Shown here: piece by piece, positions 48,897 through 61,133 of the stretch
Layout of the letters: the number at the start of each line of letters is the position of its first letter
Position numbering within the stretch: position 1 is the first letter of the stretch
From: Gnetum montanum
Taxonomy: Eukaryota > Streptophyta > Gnetopsida > Gnetales > Gnetaceae
Assembly: GCA_015680685.1 (NCBI GenBank)
Contig: MNCI01007739.1
Coordinates: forward strand, 11,887 to 75,886
Direction: 5' to 3'
Length of the DNA: 64,000 nucleotides
Notes under the pieces: model-generated
What the model was told of the DNA's origin: nothing
Seen by the model: only the letters and a program-made list of their open reading frames with translations
Database searches by the model: none
Position numbers and translations under genes: made by a program

Positions 48897-51300
48897 ATGT
48901 CTTCTTCTTCGAACAAGAGCACTTCACCACCTAGGGATCATACAAGAAACAGTCGGCAGTCTAAAACACATAACCAAAATCTACCAGTTCCTCAACAATA
49001 CCGAGTGGTATATACCCATCCCAATGAGTATATACCATATTTTAACTTTATCCTTCATCAGGATGAACAACTGCATTGGAGAGATTTGTAAGGTAACATA
49101 GTGTTACCTTTAGATCGGGTAGTCCTTGACATGCTTCTTCTTGCTCTTGTACGAATAGGCATGACACAGCTATATGTTGAGTACGTTATAGGTGATTTTG
49201 AAACAAGGGATTACCATCCCACATCAGCACAACATTTAATGGACTTAAGGCAGGAGAGCCACCATACATTGTTGAAGGGCAAAGGGGTCTCGCACATCCT
49301 AAGCAAAATAGGAGATGGTGAACCAATCATAATAGGTTCTCCATTACATGATGTTCCCCCTCCTAACAATAGTGGGGTATTAGAACCTATGCTCTACGAT
49401 ACACAACCCTAGTTCTGATCCCCATGAATGCCAACTGTTCACTGAGGGAAAGAAAACACATGACAAGGATAGGCACTCAGATCGTCATCATGATCGGGGC
49501 TAAAGCCATCGAAGAGAGGGTAAGAAACATTGTCATGGTGATGGTTCTCCTTCTTCTTTCCCTTTAGCACACCATTCACCCTCTCCTTCCACATCAGGGC
49601 GTAGTCATAAAGAGCATAACGATGAGGATAAGGGTAAGCGAAATGAGAGACCTCGACTAGAGAGTCGAGAGAGAGGACAAGGGAAGTCTACAGAGTCTAG
49701 GCATGGTAGAAGGGAAAGTAGGGAACAACGTAGGCATCATAGACGTCATGAAAGAGATGATCATGAAGAACCCCTACTTTCCACTCAAAGTATGCTAGAT
49801 ATTATGGAGGAAGTGAGAATACCAACAAGGCATCAAAAACATAGCCGGATCAAGCGCTTAGACATGAATAATATCCCACAGTTTGAGGGGGGATATAATG
49901 CTGATCTGTAGAATCATTTATAGGCATACCATGATGCCTGTGCCTTGCAGAACATTGAAAATGAGTGGCAAAAATTGAAGTTGTTTCTTAGGACACTCAT
50001 CAAGGAAGTGGAAAGCTGGTACTGGTCCTTAGAATTGGAAACCATTAGGAGGTGGAGTACAATGTTAGAATTGTTCAACGATAAATATCAAATGTACTCC
50101 AGAGTGTCTAACTTGTGTAAGCAAATCCAAGGATGGAAGCAAGGTACTCACGAACCATTGGATGTTGCCATGGGCCGCTACTACGCATTGCTACATTGTT
50201 GCCCGGGCCATGGTTACGCACAACGGGATCAACTCCGCCACCTCGTAGATGGGCTAAGACACGAAACTAGGAGAACCCTTGGGACTTATGCTGAAGGGAG
50301 ATTATCTGAACTTAGATCCCATGAGATTCATCGATTGTTGGAGCAAGTAGCTAAAGAAGAAAGGGAGCTACAGAAAAGAGAAAGCGCGGAAGAGTATAAC
50401 CGTGATCCTTCCCTTTGGAAGAGGGGAGTGAGATTCTACGATGAAGAGGACGAGTCATCACTTGAAGAGTTGGTGAATAGAAAAACCTTGTCACTTCAAA
50501 AGCTAACAACAAAAGTATCGACTAAGGTAGATGAAATATGAAGCTCCTTAGATAGTAAAATTGAAACTATCCTAAAAATCGTAGAGGTCTAAGGAGGAAC
50601 CAAGTAGTAACAAGGACAAGAAAAAGCGAAGAGATTCAGGCCATGCACATGACAAGGGTAAGGAAAAAATGAACATCACCAATGAGGTTGTGGATTCAGA
50701 CACAGACAATGATGGTGGATGTGAGATCTGCCAATATGACCATCCTAAAGGATGTTTTCCAATCATCTCACATCTACAAGAGTCTGGGATGTATGCACTC
50801 AACCTGAGACTTAACAAACGGTAGGTACCCCGAAGGTTACCTTATCCCCAAGGTAACCCAAGGCAATTCCACCAACCATTAATGTATTATCCAAGTGGAA
50901 CTCTGCCACAACTATTGGGCAACATCAGCAGTGGCAACACCCATAGTCATGGGGGATGCCACCGCGTAGACAACAATACCCTTACCAAAAACCAGATCCA
51001 TATGGCTACTACGTGTAGTAGCTGGTTTCTCCAAGTGACTCTATGGGTCATGCAGCTCCACAACGTTACTACCAAGTTCTGGAGTATTTTAGAAGGACTC
51101 CTTCTCCTCTGGGAGACACTCCACATTCATACCATCCTCCAAATCCGTCCATCTATGTTATGCTGGTAGTTCCACTACCTCCTGCTCCAACAGTGCAAGG
51201 GGAACTCCCCACTCAATCGTAGCAACGTAATGCTACGAGAGCTATAAACCTTCAACCCACTACTGGTTTTAACAACCGTAAGAAGAGAAGACCTTTCTTC
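48897..51300 (+). pseudogene. gag: Element C gag, broken
   Basis: Starts at ATG 48897 (MSSSSNKSTSPP), matching the gag start in element B. An Arg/His/Asp-rich stretch (about 49440-49850) precedes the gag core at 49945-50541 (198 aa; WKQGTHEPLD.A..RYYALL, then KEERELQKRE and an acidic coiled coil). The knuckle at 50720-50760 reads CEICQYDHPKGCF; the last Cys of the pattern has become Phe. A Gln/Pro/Tyr-rich tail follows. Frame changes and several stops make it non-functional as it stands. Confidence 0.85.
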
Positions 51301-51309
51301 AGAACCAAA

Positions 51310-51972
51310 AACCCAGACAAGCTCTCACAACCACAAGTGGTTGAGTCTGTCTACGCTCCTCCAACACATAAGGCTTCGGAGCTCCCTTCAAACCAATACC
51401 AAAGCTCAACACATACAGTTATGTTAACACATATGGTAACTAACTGGATCAAGGTAGGCCACCTTCCTAGGAAACTCTTTAACCCTGGAAGTCCCTTAAT
51501 CTACCTCCAAGTCACCAGTGACTTAGGTTCCGGAGTCAACTTAATCTCATGAGAAATGTATCAATCTTGGAACCTGCCCCAAATCAAGAAGAGCAACATT
51601 CAACTAGAGCTAGCTGACCAGTCCATCAACATTCCCTTGGGATTGGTGGAGGACATCATTACCACTATGTGTGGTTGGTCATACCCAGTCTATTTCCTAG
51701 TGATAGAAGTCAATAGCAACGAAGGGGACTTCCCAATTATAATGGGAAGGGCATGGCTAAGTATAATAGATGCATGCCTAGGGATCTATGATCTTTCCTT
51801 GGAAATATCTAAGGTAAACATTTATGGAAAGATTAAGAAGAAGAAAGTTCCATGCATCACATACAATGATTCATCGAGTGATGACATGGAGGAATGCTCA
51901 GCATCTCCTACATGCAACCGGTGTGCCCTAGAAACTCTAAGAAAAAGGTGCCTATATGTAGCAACCACATAA
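51310..51972 (+). pseudogene. Element C aspartic protease region
   Basis: Frames 51337-51552 and 51556-51972 are in register and separated by one TGA. The active-site region reads SDLGSGVNLIS, consistent with the DLG-type motif of plant Ty3/gypsy proteases. It is followed by LELADQSINIPLG, CGWSYPVYFLVI and GDFPIIMGRAWLSIIDACLG. The frame ends in a Lys-rich and Ser/Asp-rich linker. No polymerase follows. Confidence 0.8.
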
Positions 51973-52189
51973 CAAATGGACACCCTGTGGTTCACAGCTA
52001 ATTGAAAGAGCAACTGACCAACATGCATGGAATGAACTGGGGGAACAACTCATGCCCATAACAAAAGCATAAATACATTGGAATATGAGCATCACCAACT
52101 TCCACCCCTTAACCTGAAAACATCAATCGGGAGAAGTTGGACAATTCTAAGAAATTCAAATAGGTGCTCATTATTTCAAATCTCTCCCT

Positions 52190-53789
52190 TTTCATTCAGT
52201 CATGGGGGAGATGGCCACCTATGCTAATCATTTGGGGCTCTCAGTTCTTTTAATTTTTTGTTTTACATGTTTTTATTTTGCACATTTTTGTTTTACAAAT
52301 TTCTTAACTTTTCTTGTTATTTTTTTACAACATCGTTCATACTTTTCCATTTCTTGTGTGTGTGTGACTTATCCATCTTGTAAGTTTGTCACCCAATAAG
52401 TGTTCTTCATGATGGTATGAACTATTTTTCTATTGTTTGCTAATGTTTGAGTTTTACCTTTAAGTTATGATGTTGATACTAAGGTATGTTTCTTTCGATA
52501 TGATAGGCAATGAGTCCACTTTATCCATACATCCACAAATTTCTATGGTCTCTCTTGGACCGGAACTGTAGAGTCGCTTTTTAAATAAGAACTATTAATG
52601 AATCAGTGACTAGGCATTTCTCAAACTAAGGAAGAACTCAAGGATTGAAAAGGGTGTGACTTCAAGGGAACTTGATGCATTTGTGTTGGTCATTCTCTTG
52701 GGTTCTTGGATGTTTTTTTTACCATTTTGATGTTACCCAATTATCGGGAAGCTAAGCTAATAAAAATAACAAAGTCTTTGCATGGTGTGGTTCTCATGCA
52801 TAAACACATAAGACAAAAAAAAAAAAAAAACAGTGAGGATTCAAAGCACACCCCTTAGACGAAATAATCAATTAGGCTACACTTCCTATTCTCTCCTCCA
52901 TTTCGTCGGAATGGTGGTGGCTCTTTGGGAAAGGCATTCTTGTTACTTTAAGAGGATGGATTGGCTGAATGCATTAATGCGAAGTCACTGGATGTGGTTT
53001 GTTTGAGACCAGACTTGGAATGGGATCTACTAAGTCACATTAATCATTAAATACCCAAGGGGCTGTACACCACCTTGTTCTTGGGATTCCATTCCATTCT
53101 CTTGTCTCCATCCTTCTCCCCATTTTTCACCTCATTGCTGGTTGTATCATTAGTGTATATTTTGGTTGATGCATTGTTTTCTTTTTGGTAAATTCTTGCG
53201 GTTAAGACTTTAACTCTTGTTTCAAATGACATTCCTAGAGCCTATGGTCTCTTTGAATGTGGGTTTTCCAGGGCATTAAGGGCATGAGCCTGCTTTGGGG
53301 AGGACCCACTGACATTCCTATGTGGTGCACTAGTTAAATTCTTTCCTTTATCATTTTTGCAATTAACTTTATTTTGTTCATTTCCATCTTGACATCCATT
53401 ATATCAACATTATAGTTGTCTCTTTTTCTCCATCTTTCTTGTTCTTTTTCTTTCTCCATTCTATCACTACTGGAGGTTTGCTCTTAGTCATGGGGGTCCG
53501 GACCCAATTTTTTTTGATTTTCTCCTAACCCCTACACCTTCAGTAGTCACACTATAATACCTCTAGATCTGTATTAGCCATACCACAACTCAGCCAATGG
53601 ACCTTTCACCAAAGCAAGGTATCAATTACATTATGATTCATTTACCCTTGCTAATATAAAGACTGTGTTATGTGTGCAGATCACAATCAGATAACAACAG
53701 ATTGGATCTGGAGGGAACACTTGGAATGGATCAGTGCTGAGGTAGCTATGCAAAGAACCAGATGGATGGTGCACTTACGAATGGACAAC
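52190..53789 (+). other. Element C: 3' untranslated internal region
   Basis: Homologous to the 3' internal region of element B. It contains the TCATGGGGGAGATGGCC boundary at 52199, the shared 17-mer TTTGGGGAGGACCCACT at 53294-53310 and a poly-A tract at about 52815-52831. No coding frame is supported. Confidence 0.7.
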
Positions 53790-54589
53790 TGATGAGTGAC
53801 GAGGTACCCTTACACTCAACCATACGAATACAAGCGTAACACATGCGATCCGGTAGAACTCCACAGACTAAGTGCCTACACGCCTCATGGAACACTTAAG
53901 GTTAATTATTTGTTGTCTTCCCAGACTTACTTGTATTTGTCATGGTGTATGGTTAAGTAAGTCTGAGGTATATGGTTTTTATAGCTTTTTTGATTTTTAT
54001 CTCCTATGCTAGTGAGGTGAAGGGTTGAAGAGACTAATTACTAACTCTAACTAACTAACTAAGTCTGAATTAACCTAGCATCAGCATCCGTTCCCACTTA
54101 CCGTTCACACCCTGAACCAATGCAACCGTGGTTACCAAACACTAGTCATTGTTGGGATCACCATGCGTAACACACATGCTCGAAGTGGTCGTACTGAGGC
54201 ACTTAACTAGAAGAGAAGGGTTGAGAAAGATCCCCCCCCTAATAAAGCATTTAAATGGAAAATAGTAAATAACAATAAATAAAATCCTAATTAGCCTATT
54301 CCATGTACTACAAGGTTTATCCAAGAAGTTCATCTTTATTGCTGTACACAAACTTGTGTTCTGGTACAATGTTTGCTTGAATAAAGATCTGTTCACTTTG
54401 GAGTTCCTACTATGGGCACATGAAAAATATTCTATCTCTGGAGAGATCAAACTGCCAAAGTTTCACTACGGTATAAGCCTAGGATGGAAAACAAGGGAGA
54501 GCCGCCTCTTGTTTATAGATATGACGATGAACTGCGATATTACAGGGGATGACACGATATCACGGCCGTCACAATATTGCATCCCATCA
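53790..54589 (-). repeat. Family C LTR in opposite orientation (800 bp)
   Basis: Starts TGATGAGTGACG and ends CCCATCA in + coordinates, i.e. it is inverted relative to the LTR at 47960. Flanks ACAAC and TACCT do not match, so it is not a simple solo LTR. To its left lies element C internal DNA; to its right lies unrelated GC-richer DNA. It could be the 3' LTR of a - strand element nested in element C, or an inversion or recombination breakpoint. Confidence 0.9.
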
Positions 54590-55249
54590 TACCTGTGCCG
54601 CCTGAAATTGTCGGTCTTTGGCTGGAAGGAAAACAGAGGCCGCGAGATCGCAGGACGAGTACAGAAGACCCTGCCTTCACCTGAGGGTGAGCTGGAATGC
54701 ACGAAGGCAGAGTACCTTGGGTGGTCCAAGCGCGGATCAAACAAGGATTTCCCCGCGTGTACGCAAAATGCTATACGCTGGGTTATGCGTAAACGGTGTG
54801 GCAAGCGTGAATTAAGTGTAAACAACATAAAACAGATAGAAACAGAGCGTGAGCATAAACAGGTGTAAGTAATGCATGGGCCAAATTGACGTAAAATTGT
54901 AAAAGAACTTATGCAGCAAATGTAAACAATGGCATTATAGAGTCAAAGTACAGTGCACCGGTCTAACGCAGTCGTGTGGGAACACAAGGCGGACGAAAAG
55001 CCCCGGCGTATACAGGGATGACTCGGCTGGTCTGCAGGGCGAGTGGAGCGTAGAGACTGTATCTGCAGCATACAGGGCTTCCTACCATAAGAGGGTTTCA
55101 GCTCTTTTGCACAGCGTAAATGTTCTCTGGTATGCTCCGGGATTTTGCCAACCGACCTGGGTTAAGTGGAAAATCGGGGTTATATACAGGTTGTTACGCT
55201 AGACTCAGGTTGGGCGACACGTGGAGTGTTGACTGGGTGCATACAATTT

Positions 55250-55710
55250 ACAAATATACAATATTACATCTGTTGGGCATATATGCTGGGCGTATACGTC
55301 GTATCAAGTCGGCGTATACGCTGGGTGTATATGCTGGGTGTATACGCTGGAGGTGTTGGGCATGAACTGGGGTGAAGCTGCTGAGTGCTGGGCGTATACG
55401 TCGATGGATGCTGGGCGTGTACGTTGGGCGTATACGCTGGTGGATGCAGGGTGTATACGCCGAAGGATGGCCACTTGCTTCAATTCTTGCTCTTTGGTGT
55501 TATCTTTATGCCGTCATTGGAAGTTTTATCGTCGAACGTATGCATCGGCAGTGCCTGGGCGTATACGCTGAAGTGCCGGGCGTATACGCGGTAGAGTGTC
55601 AGGTGTATATGTTGGGCGTATACGCTGTAGGGGTCAGGCGTATACACTGGGCGTATACGCTGGGCGTATACGCTGTAGATGTGAACTTGGGCGTATACGC
55701 TGGCACAATG
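55250..55710. repeat. GCGTATACGC palindrome array (left block)
   Basis: GGCGTATACGCT, 12 bases with the self-complementary core GCGTATACGC, occurs about seven times by eye. There are additional variants (GTGTATAC, GCGTATACAC, GCATATATGC), usually preceded by TGG and spaced irregularly by 14 to over 80 bases. Confidence 0.9.
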
Positions 55711-55833
55711 TACTTAATAAAAACCAAGTGTGGCGATCCCCAAGGTTTCCGCGTGTGTGAAATCTCATGCAGCAGGCATCGTTCGTGGGTCCCAGGGTCC
55801 TTCTTGGTGTCGGGCAAGTACTAAGCTCTGAAT

Positions 55834-55919
55834 TTTGTGGTGTTTCATTGGCCCCTCTTTGTTGACGCTTGGAGGAATCGACCTGAGAAGCGTCGACAAA
55901 GAAGTGCAAAACACCACAA
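55834..55919. repeat. Imperfect inverted repeat / hairpin
   Basis: The outer stem TTGTGGTGTTT (55835-55845) is complementary to AAACACCACAA (55908-55918). The inner stem CTTTGTTGACGCTT (55857-55870) pairs with AAGCGTCGACAAAG (55888-55901) with one G-T wobble. A 17-base loop separates the inner arms. Confidence 0.85.
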
Positions 55920-57049
55920 GAAACTTGATAAAGACGTTGCCCGCTACCACTTGACGAGACGTCATCGCACCATGTTCAGTAGTACATGGGATCGGGAAAG
56001 TGAAATTTGTAGCTAATAGGAGGATAGAGATCGCGGGGATTGGTGACTGCCCAAAGAATTGTGTTGTGGACAAGGGATGCTTGGGTATATGGCACGTTGA
56101 TCCTTGCCAATAGCCAATGTTTTAGCAGACTCGAAACTCGGACATGCGATGTGCGTCCTTTGGCGGAAGAGGACCCTCGGTTAGTTTTCGAGAGGACCTG
56201 TTGGCGGGGCCAAAGCCATGGGAGGATGTGTTACATTCTTTGGGAGAACAGGGCCCATGTTTAGTTTTCAGGGGAACCTGTTGGTGGGGATCCAAAGCCA
56301 TGCAACTGGATGTCGTTTGAGCATTTTAGACATGAGTACTTGGTTTTTTTTGTAAACTTTTGCTCTGCTTTTGTACTCATGCGCAGGTGCTGTGCTACGT
56401 GTTGTAGCTGCTTTATAGTGGTACAATGTTTTAGATGTACTGGGCGTGTCGAGGGGATGCCGGGGTAAAATGTGTTGGTGAATGGATAAAGAATTTTGTC
56501 AATGAATGGGGATGTACTGGTGAATGGTTTGATTTAGTCCTGCCAGGTATGCTGCGAACATTGTCTTACCTTGCTGCTTACGGTGAAGTGCATCTTTGTG
56601 CAAAACTTCTAGGTGTTATCCTGCAAACATAACGCCAAGGAGACAAGAAAAACCATGAGCGAATAGACGAGCTTAGACTTACGTGGCGGCCAATGGCGCA
56701 GAGATGCTGAAGGAAGGTAGGCAATGTGTTTAGATGATAGCAATATTGATAAGGGTGATTGATGACGAGCGATGCAGTGAAGCTGATGGATGATCATGGC
56801 GGCGGATTGATGTGCCGGATGTGAACTTGCCAGTTTATAGTCTTGGCAGACTATCATGGGTTAGTTTTATGTCATAACCCATTGGACATTGCCTGTTTAG
56901 CGTCGTGACGGACGTTATATTGCCAGTTTCTAGTCTTAGCAGACTATGGAGAGGCAAGCTAGTTTATAGTCTTAGCAGAGCCGATTGGTTAGGACGGTGG
57001 CAGTTTATTGTCATGCCGGACGAATGCTAGTTTATTATCCTTGCGGACG

Positions 57050-57124
57050 NNNNNNNNNNNNNNNNNNNNNNNNNNNNNNNNNNNNNNNNNNNNNNNNNNN
57101 NNNNNNNNNNNNNNNNNNNNNNNN
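57050..57124. other. Assembly gap (75 N)
   Basis: A run of N directly at the edge of a tandem array, so the true array is probably longer than assembled. Confidence 0.99.
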
Positions 57125-57273
57125 TGGTATCAGTTTATAGTCGTAATTCCAGGACTTTTCTATGGTATCAGTTTATAGTCGTAATTCCAGGACTTTTCTG
57201 TGGTATCAGTTTATAGTCGTAATTCCAGGACTTTTCTGTGGTATCAGTTTATAGTCGTAATTCTAGGACTTTT
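57125..57273. repeat. 38-bp tandem repeat, about four copies
   Basis: Units starting TGGTATCAGTTTATAGTCG at 57125, 57163, 57201 and 57239 are nearly identical. Diverged relatives (AGTTTATAGTC, GCGGACG) lie left of the gap. The array sits between the pol stop and the expected 3' LTR of the - strand element, where Tat/Ogre-type elements typically carry tandem repeats. Confidence 0.9.
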
Positions 57274-57290
57274 TGTACCTGAGCTTGTAT

Positions 57291-60200
57291 TCAGATGTAG
57301 AATGGTTTTAGGTACAAATGATTTGTCGGATTGGAAAACTCGTTCCCTTCCATGTCGGCTAGCTTGAACGCACCATTATCGAATGCTTTGATGACCACGT
57401 AAGGCCCTTCCCAATTGGCTGAGAATTTGTCCGGGTGTTCCCGAACAGCTTTGAGTACGAGGTCGCCCTCTTGGATAGGGTGCTTGTTGCTGTTATGTTG
57501 ATGTCGCTGTCGTTGTTGCTTTTGGTACCATTCGATCTGATCGAGCGCGTGTATGCATTCCTCTTCCACCGAGTCGAGGTCAATGATACGTAGATTATTA
57601 TTTTGCTTGTCGTCAAGGAGTCCGGAGAGTGTGATCCTTAATGATGGTACCTGTAATTCTAAAGGTAAGACAACTTCTGAACCGTAAACAAGGCTAAATG
57701 GTGTTTTACCTGTTGATGTTCAGTGTGTGGTGCAGTATGCCCATAATGCGTACATTAATTGCTCATGCCATTTCCTTTTGCTCTGGGTTAGCATTTTCGT
57801 AAGTATTGTAACGATCGTCTTATTTGTTGCTTCTGCTTGCCCATTGCTCTGAGGATAGTAAGGGGAGGAAAACGAGTGTTTGATTCCCAGACTGTCGCAA
57901 AATTTTTTTGTTTCGGCATTGCTAAATTGTTGCCCATTGTCAGTGATGATTGTCATGGGGATGCCAAAACGGGTTATTATATTTTCAAGGATGAAATTGC
58001 ACACATGTTTAGATGTGGTCTTTCGGAGGGGCACAGCCTCTACCCACTTCGTGAAATATTCAGTAGCGGTTATGATGAAACTGTGCCCTGCGGAAGACAA
58101 GGGTGTTATTGGTCCAATAAGGTCCAAACCCCATTTTTGGAAGGGCCACGTGATTTGCGCCGTGTGCAACTCGTTTGGTGGGACATGGATCAGGTTATTA
58201 TGCTTTTGGCAAGTGTTGCATGTTTTAACCTTGGAGAGACAGTCATATTCCATATGCGGCCAATAGTAGCCTAGTCGTCTGATTTTCGTTGCCATGGGTT
58301 TTGGTGCTATGTGTCCTCCATATAGTCCCTCATGTACCTGATCAACAACCGTTTGGGCATCAGCACTACTGACGCATGTTAGCAATATACCTTCGTAGGA
58401 TCTGCGACACAATGTGTCCCCTACTAAGGTGTATTGCCTGGAACGTTTTCGTACGGCGTCCTTTTGCGCATTTGTTAGATGTCGTGGTGCCTCACCGCAT
58501 AGAAGGTACTCTTTTATGTCATCATACCATTCCACTGCGTGTGTTGTACTGACGGATGCAATCGGCAACGTGTTAAGGGTGTCGGTGATTGGTTCAGTGC
58601 AACTGGTTATGGAGCTTGGCAACGTATGAAACATGTCAGGTGAGATATTTAATGCTAAGGTTGCTAACGCATCCGCAATAGTATTGTCGTTTCTGGAAAC
58701 GTGTTGCACATCCGCACTTTCGAATTGCCCTACTAAGTGTTTTGCCAAATCGCAGTATGGTTGTAAACATTGAGCTTTACATGTATAGACGTCTGTGATT
58801 TGGTTTAGGACTAGTTGTGAGTTGCCTCTGACTACCAGCCATGTGATGTCTGAATCCAGTGCTACCGTGAGACCTCTAAGGAGACCTTCATACTCTGCTA
58901 TGTTGTTAGTACAGTGAAAGGTGAAATGATAGGCAAAGGGTCGGATCTCCCCAGAGGGATAGGTGATGATAGTGGCTGCACTTCCTCCTCAAGAGGTGGA
59001 TGCTCCATCAAAGTTTAGAATGGCATCATAATCTTGGGGCACTGTGTCTATGGTGTTTATGTTCTCATCTGGGAATTCTGGATCTATGGTTGCTTGATCA
59101 CGTGTTGGTGATGTGGCTATTTGATCTGCTATGGCTTGACCCTTGACTGAGGATTGTGTTACATAATATAGGTCAAACTCAACTATCATGGCTTTCCACT
59201 GGGCTATTTGACTCGTTTCGTAAATATTCCCTGTTATAGCTCTCAGTACATTGTCCTTACAGATTATGTAAACTTGATTACGGAAGAGGTAATGTCGCCA
59301 TTTTCTTAGAGAAAAGACCAAAGCTAAACATGACTTCTCCACGTCGCTATACTTCTTTTCGTGGCAACTAAGGCATGGCTCAAGTAATATACAGGGACTT
59401 CGGTTCCGTCATCTTGTTTCTGGCAAAGCATGGACACGATGGACGATTCCGAAGTGGCAAGGTAGATGTAAAATGTTTTGTTGTTTTGGGGCGGGTAGAC
59501 CATGGGCAATCGGGCAAGTGCTGTTTTGATGTTTTCAAACGCTTCCTGACACTGCGGAGTCCATTCAAAATGGACATTTTTACGTAATAGGTGGTTCATA
59601 GGTTTTATTTTATCCGTCAATTTCTCTATGAAGCGCTTGATGAATTGTAGTCTACCTTGTAGACCTTGAAGTTCGGTAAGGTTACTGGGTGGTTTCAGGT
59701 TTGTTATGGCTTTCACCTTATCAGGGTCTACTCATATCCCTGCTTCAGAGGCTATGAATCCGAGCATTTTGCCTGTTTTGACGCCAAAGATGCATTTTTC
59801 GGGTTAAGTCTTAGTTCATATTTTAAAAAACATTTTAAGACTAAGTCGAGGTCTTGTACGTGTTGTTTGGTCGTTTTTGACTTAACCACGATGTCATCCA
59901 CATAATCATTGAGTGACCGTAACATATAATCACTAAAGATAAATGTCATGGCTCTTTGATACGTGACCCCTACATTTTTGAGACCAAAGGGCATCATGGT
60001 GTAGCAAAACGTTCCCCATGGGGTCATGAAGGTTGTCCGAAGTTGATGTTCCTGGTTGATGCGTATTTGGTTGTATCCCGAAAAGCCATCCATAAAAGAT
60101 AGTAACGCATGCTCGGCAGTCGAGTCAACGAGTTGATTGATGCTGGGTAGGGGAAAGTCGTCTTTTATGATTGCTACGTTTAAATCTCGGAAGTCGATGC

Positions 60201-60760
60201 ATAGGCGAATGCTTCCGTTTTTCTTTGGAACGATGACCATGTTGGACACCCATTCGGCGTAATCAATAGCCCAAATGAAATCAGCTTGGTAGAGCTTGGT
60301 GATCTCATTGCGAACTGCCAACGCCACATCGGGTCGAACTTTTCGTGCTTTCTGTTTTATCGGTCTTAGTTTCGGGTCTAGAATAATGTTGTGTTGGACA
60401 ATTCTAGGATCTAGCCCGGGCATGTCCATATAGGACCAAGTGAATGCTTTCATGTTTTCCCTAAGCACATTCTAAATGTCTTGAGCCAAGTGCGGTTGTA
60501 ATAATGTACTCAATTTTAATATTTTAATTTCCCCATTAGACATGGTAATGGGGGTTTCAGCTAACGGATCTTCGGTGATGTTTTCGGCTTCTATGTCAAG
60601 AAATTTTGTCATGCCCTCGTAATCGTCTGTTGTTCGCTGTGTTGAGGCTATAACCGCGTCGTCCGTCAGTGGACTTAAGTTGATGAAGTTTATGTCAATG
60701 TCCCGTATAATGGTGCCGTATGGTCCGTCAATGGTTAACGGTGCGGTTAAATGCTAGCAG
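57291..60760 (-). pseudogene. pol: Tat-type Ty3/gypsy pol (RT, RNase H, second RNase H, integrase)
   Basis: A nearly continuous polyprotein on the - strand. RT: 60468-59752, with MPGLDPRIVQH, FMDGFSGYNQI, MPFGLKN and YVDD at 59904-59893. First RNase H: 59716-58989. A second RNase H starts at FDGAS just before TGA 58991-58989 and continues with IAEYEGLL and a final NTIADALA. Integrase: zinc-binding H/C residues then the core (LDLIGP, TDNGQQF, NGQAEATN), with GDLVLK and an NWEGPYVV C-terminus ending at 57291. Duplicated RNase H is the hallmark of the Tat lineage. Defects: in-frame stops at 60472, 59732, 58989 and 57720, and frame changes near 59770 and 59350. No gag or protease is seen upstream. 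Confidence 0.93.
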
Positions 60761-61133
60761 TCCATTGAGCTTGTCCTTGCCAATAAACCGAGAGTTGCAT
60801 GAGCAAAGAGGGATCGTTCTGTGTCTTTCGGTATTTTTAAACTATACGTACATGTATAATGGTGGATTATCTCACACCTGGACGCATGGAAGTTTGATGC
60901 CTTACCGGGCAGTGAATGGCAGTTTAAGGCCGTACTGAGCCATGATGGCAGTTAGCGTAAATGTGTAAGACGGGGTCCATGGAGGAACCAGGACATAATA
61001 ATCTCTGTTTTTAGTTAATTTTCATCATTTTTGGGGAAATTTTGACGAATAGTAGGCAAAAAAGGCAAAAAGGCAAAAAATGGAGCGACGGCGGCATAAG
61101 CGGCGGCGGTGTCAGCGTCAGCGTCATCGGGCA
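60761..61133. other. Junction between pol and the + strand gene
   Basis: No coding sequence is recognised. A run of GGCAAAAA-type repeats at about 61055-61080 precedes a GC-rich GGCGGC/GTCAGC tract. The - strand pol loses homology near 60760 without reaching a gag or primer site, so the element is truncated or rearranged here. Confidence 0.5.

Larger units (their letters stand above)
47960..53789 (+). mobile_element. Element C: gag-protease element, lacks RT and its own 3' LTR
   Basis: The 5' LTR (47960 to about 48753) is followed by a primer site, gag and protease. At about 51975-52190 the coding part stops and the sequence joins directly to the 3' untranslated region homologous to 9520-11440 of element B. 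Reverse transcriptase, RNase H and integrase are therefore missing. At 53789 the homology to element B ends some 270 bp short of the expected 3' LTR, and an LTR in the opposite orientation begins. The left flank CATGA (47955-47959) has no partner in the window. Confidence 0.85.
54590..57049. other. GC-richer repeat region left of the Tat-type pol
   Basis: No gene is supported. It holds the GCGTATACGC array (55250-55710), a strong inverted repeat (55834-55919) and a diverged duplication (about 56179-56221 and 56261-56304; TTAGTTTTC then CCAAAGCCATG). It also holds AGTTTATAGTCTTAGCAGA-type words at 56830-57045 that merge into the tandem array after the gap. Its position matches the 3' untranslated region of the - strand pol at 57291-60760. 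Short open frames here are composed of repeats. Confidence 0.5.

Noticed and set aside
54356-54868. 170-codon frame across the end of the inverted LTR
   Set aside because: Starts inside LTR sequence and crosses the LTR border; no motif after the border.
55120-55824. Several overlapping frames in the left palindrome array
   Set aside because: They consist of the GCGTATACGC repeat read in different frames (repeated VYAGRIR-like words), not a real protein.
57837-58274. 145-codon frame on the + strand inside the pol region
   Set aside because: It is the antisense of the integrase domain on the - strand, where motifs and catalytic residues are clear.
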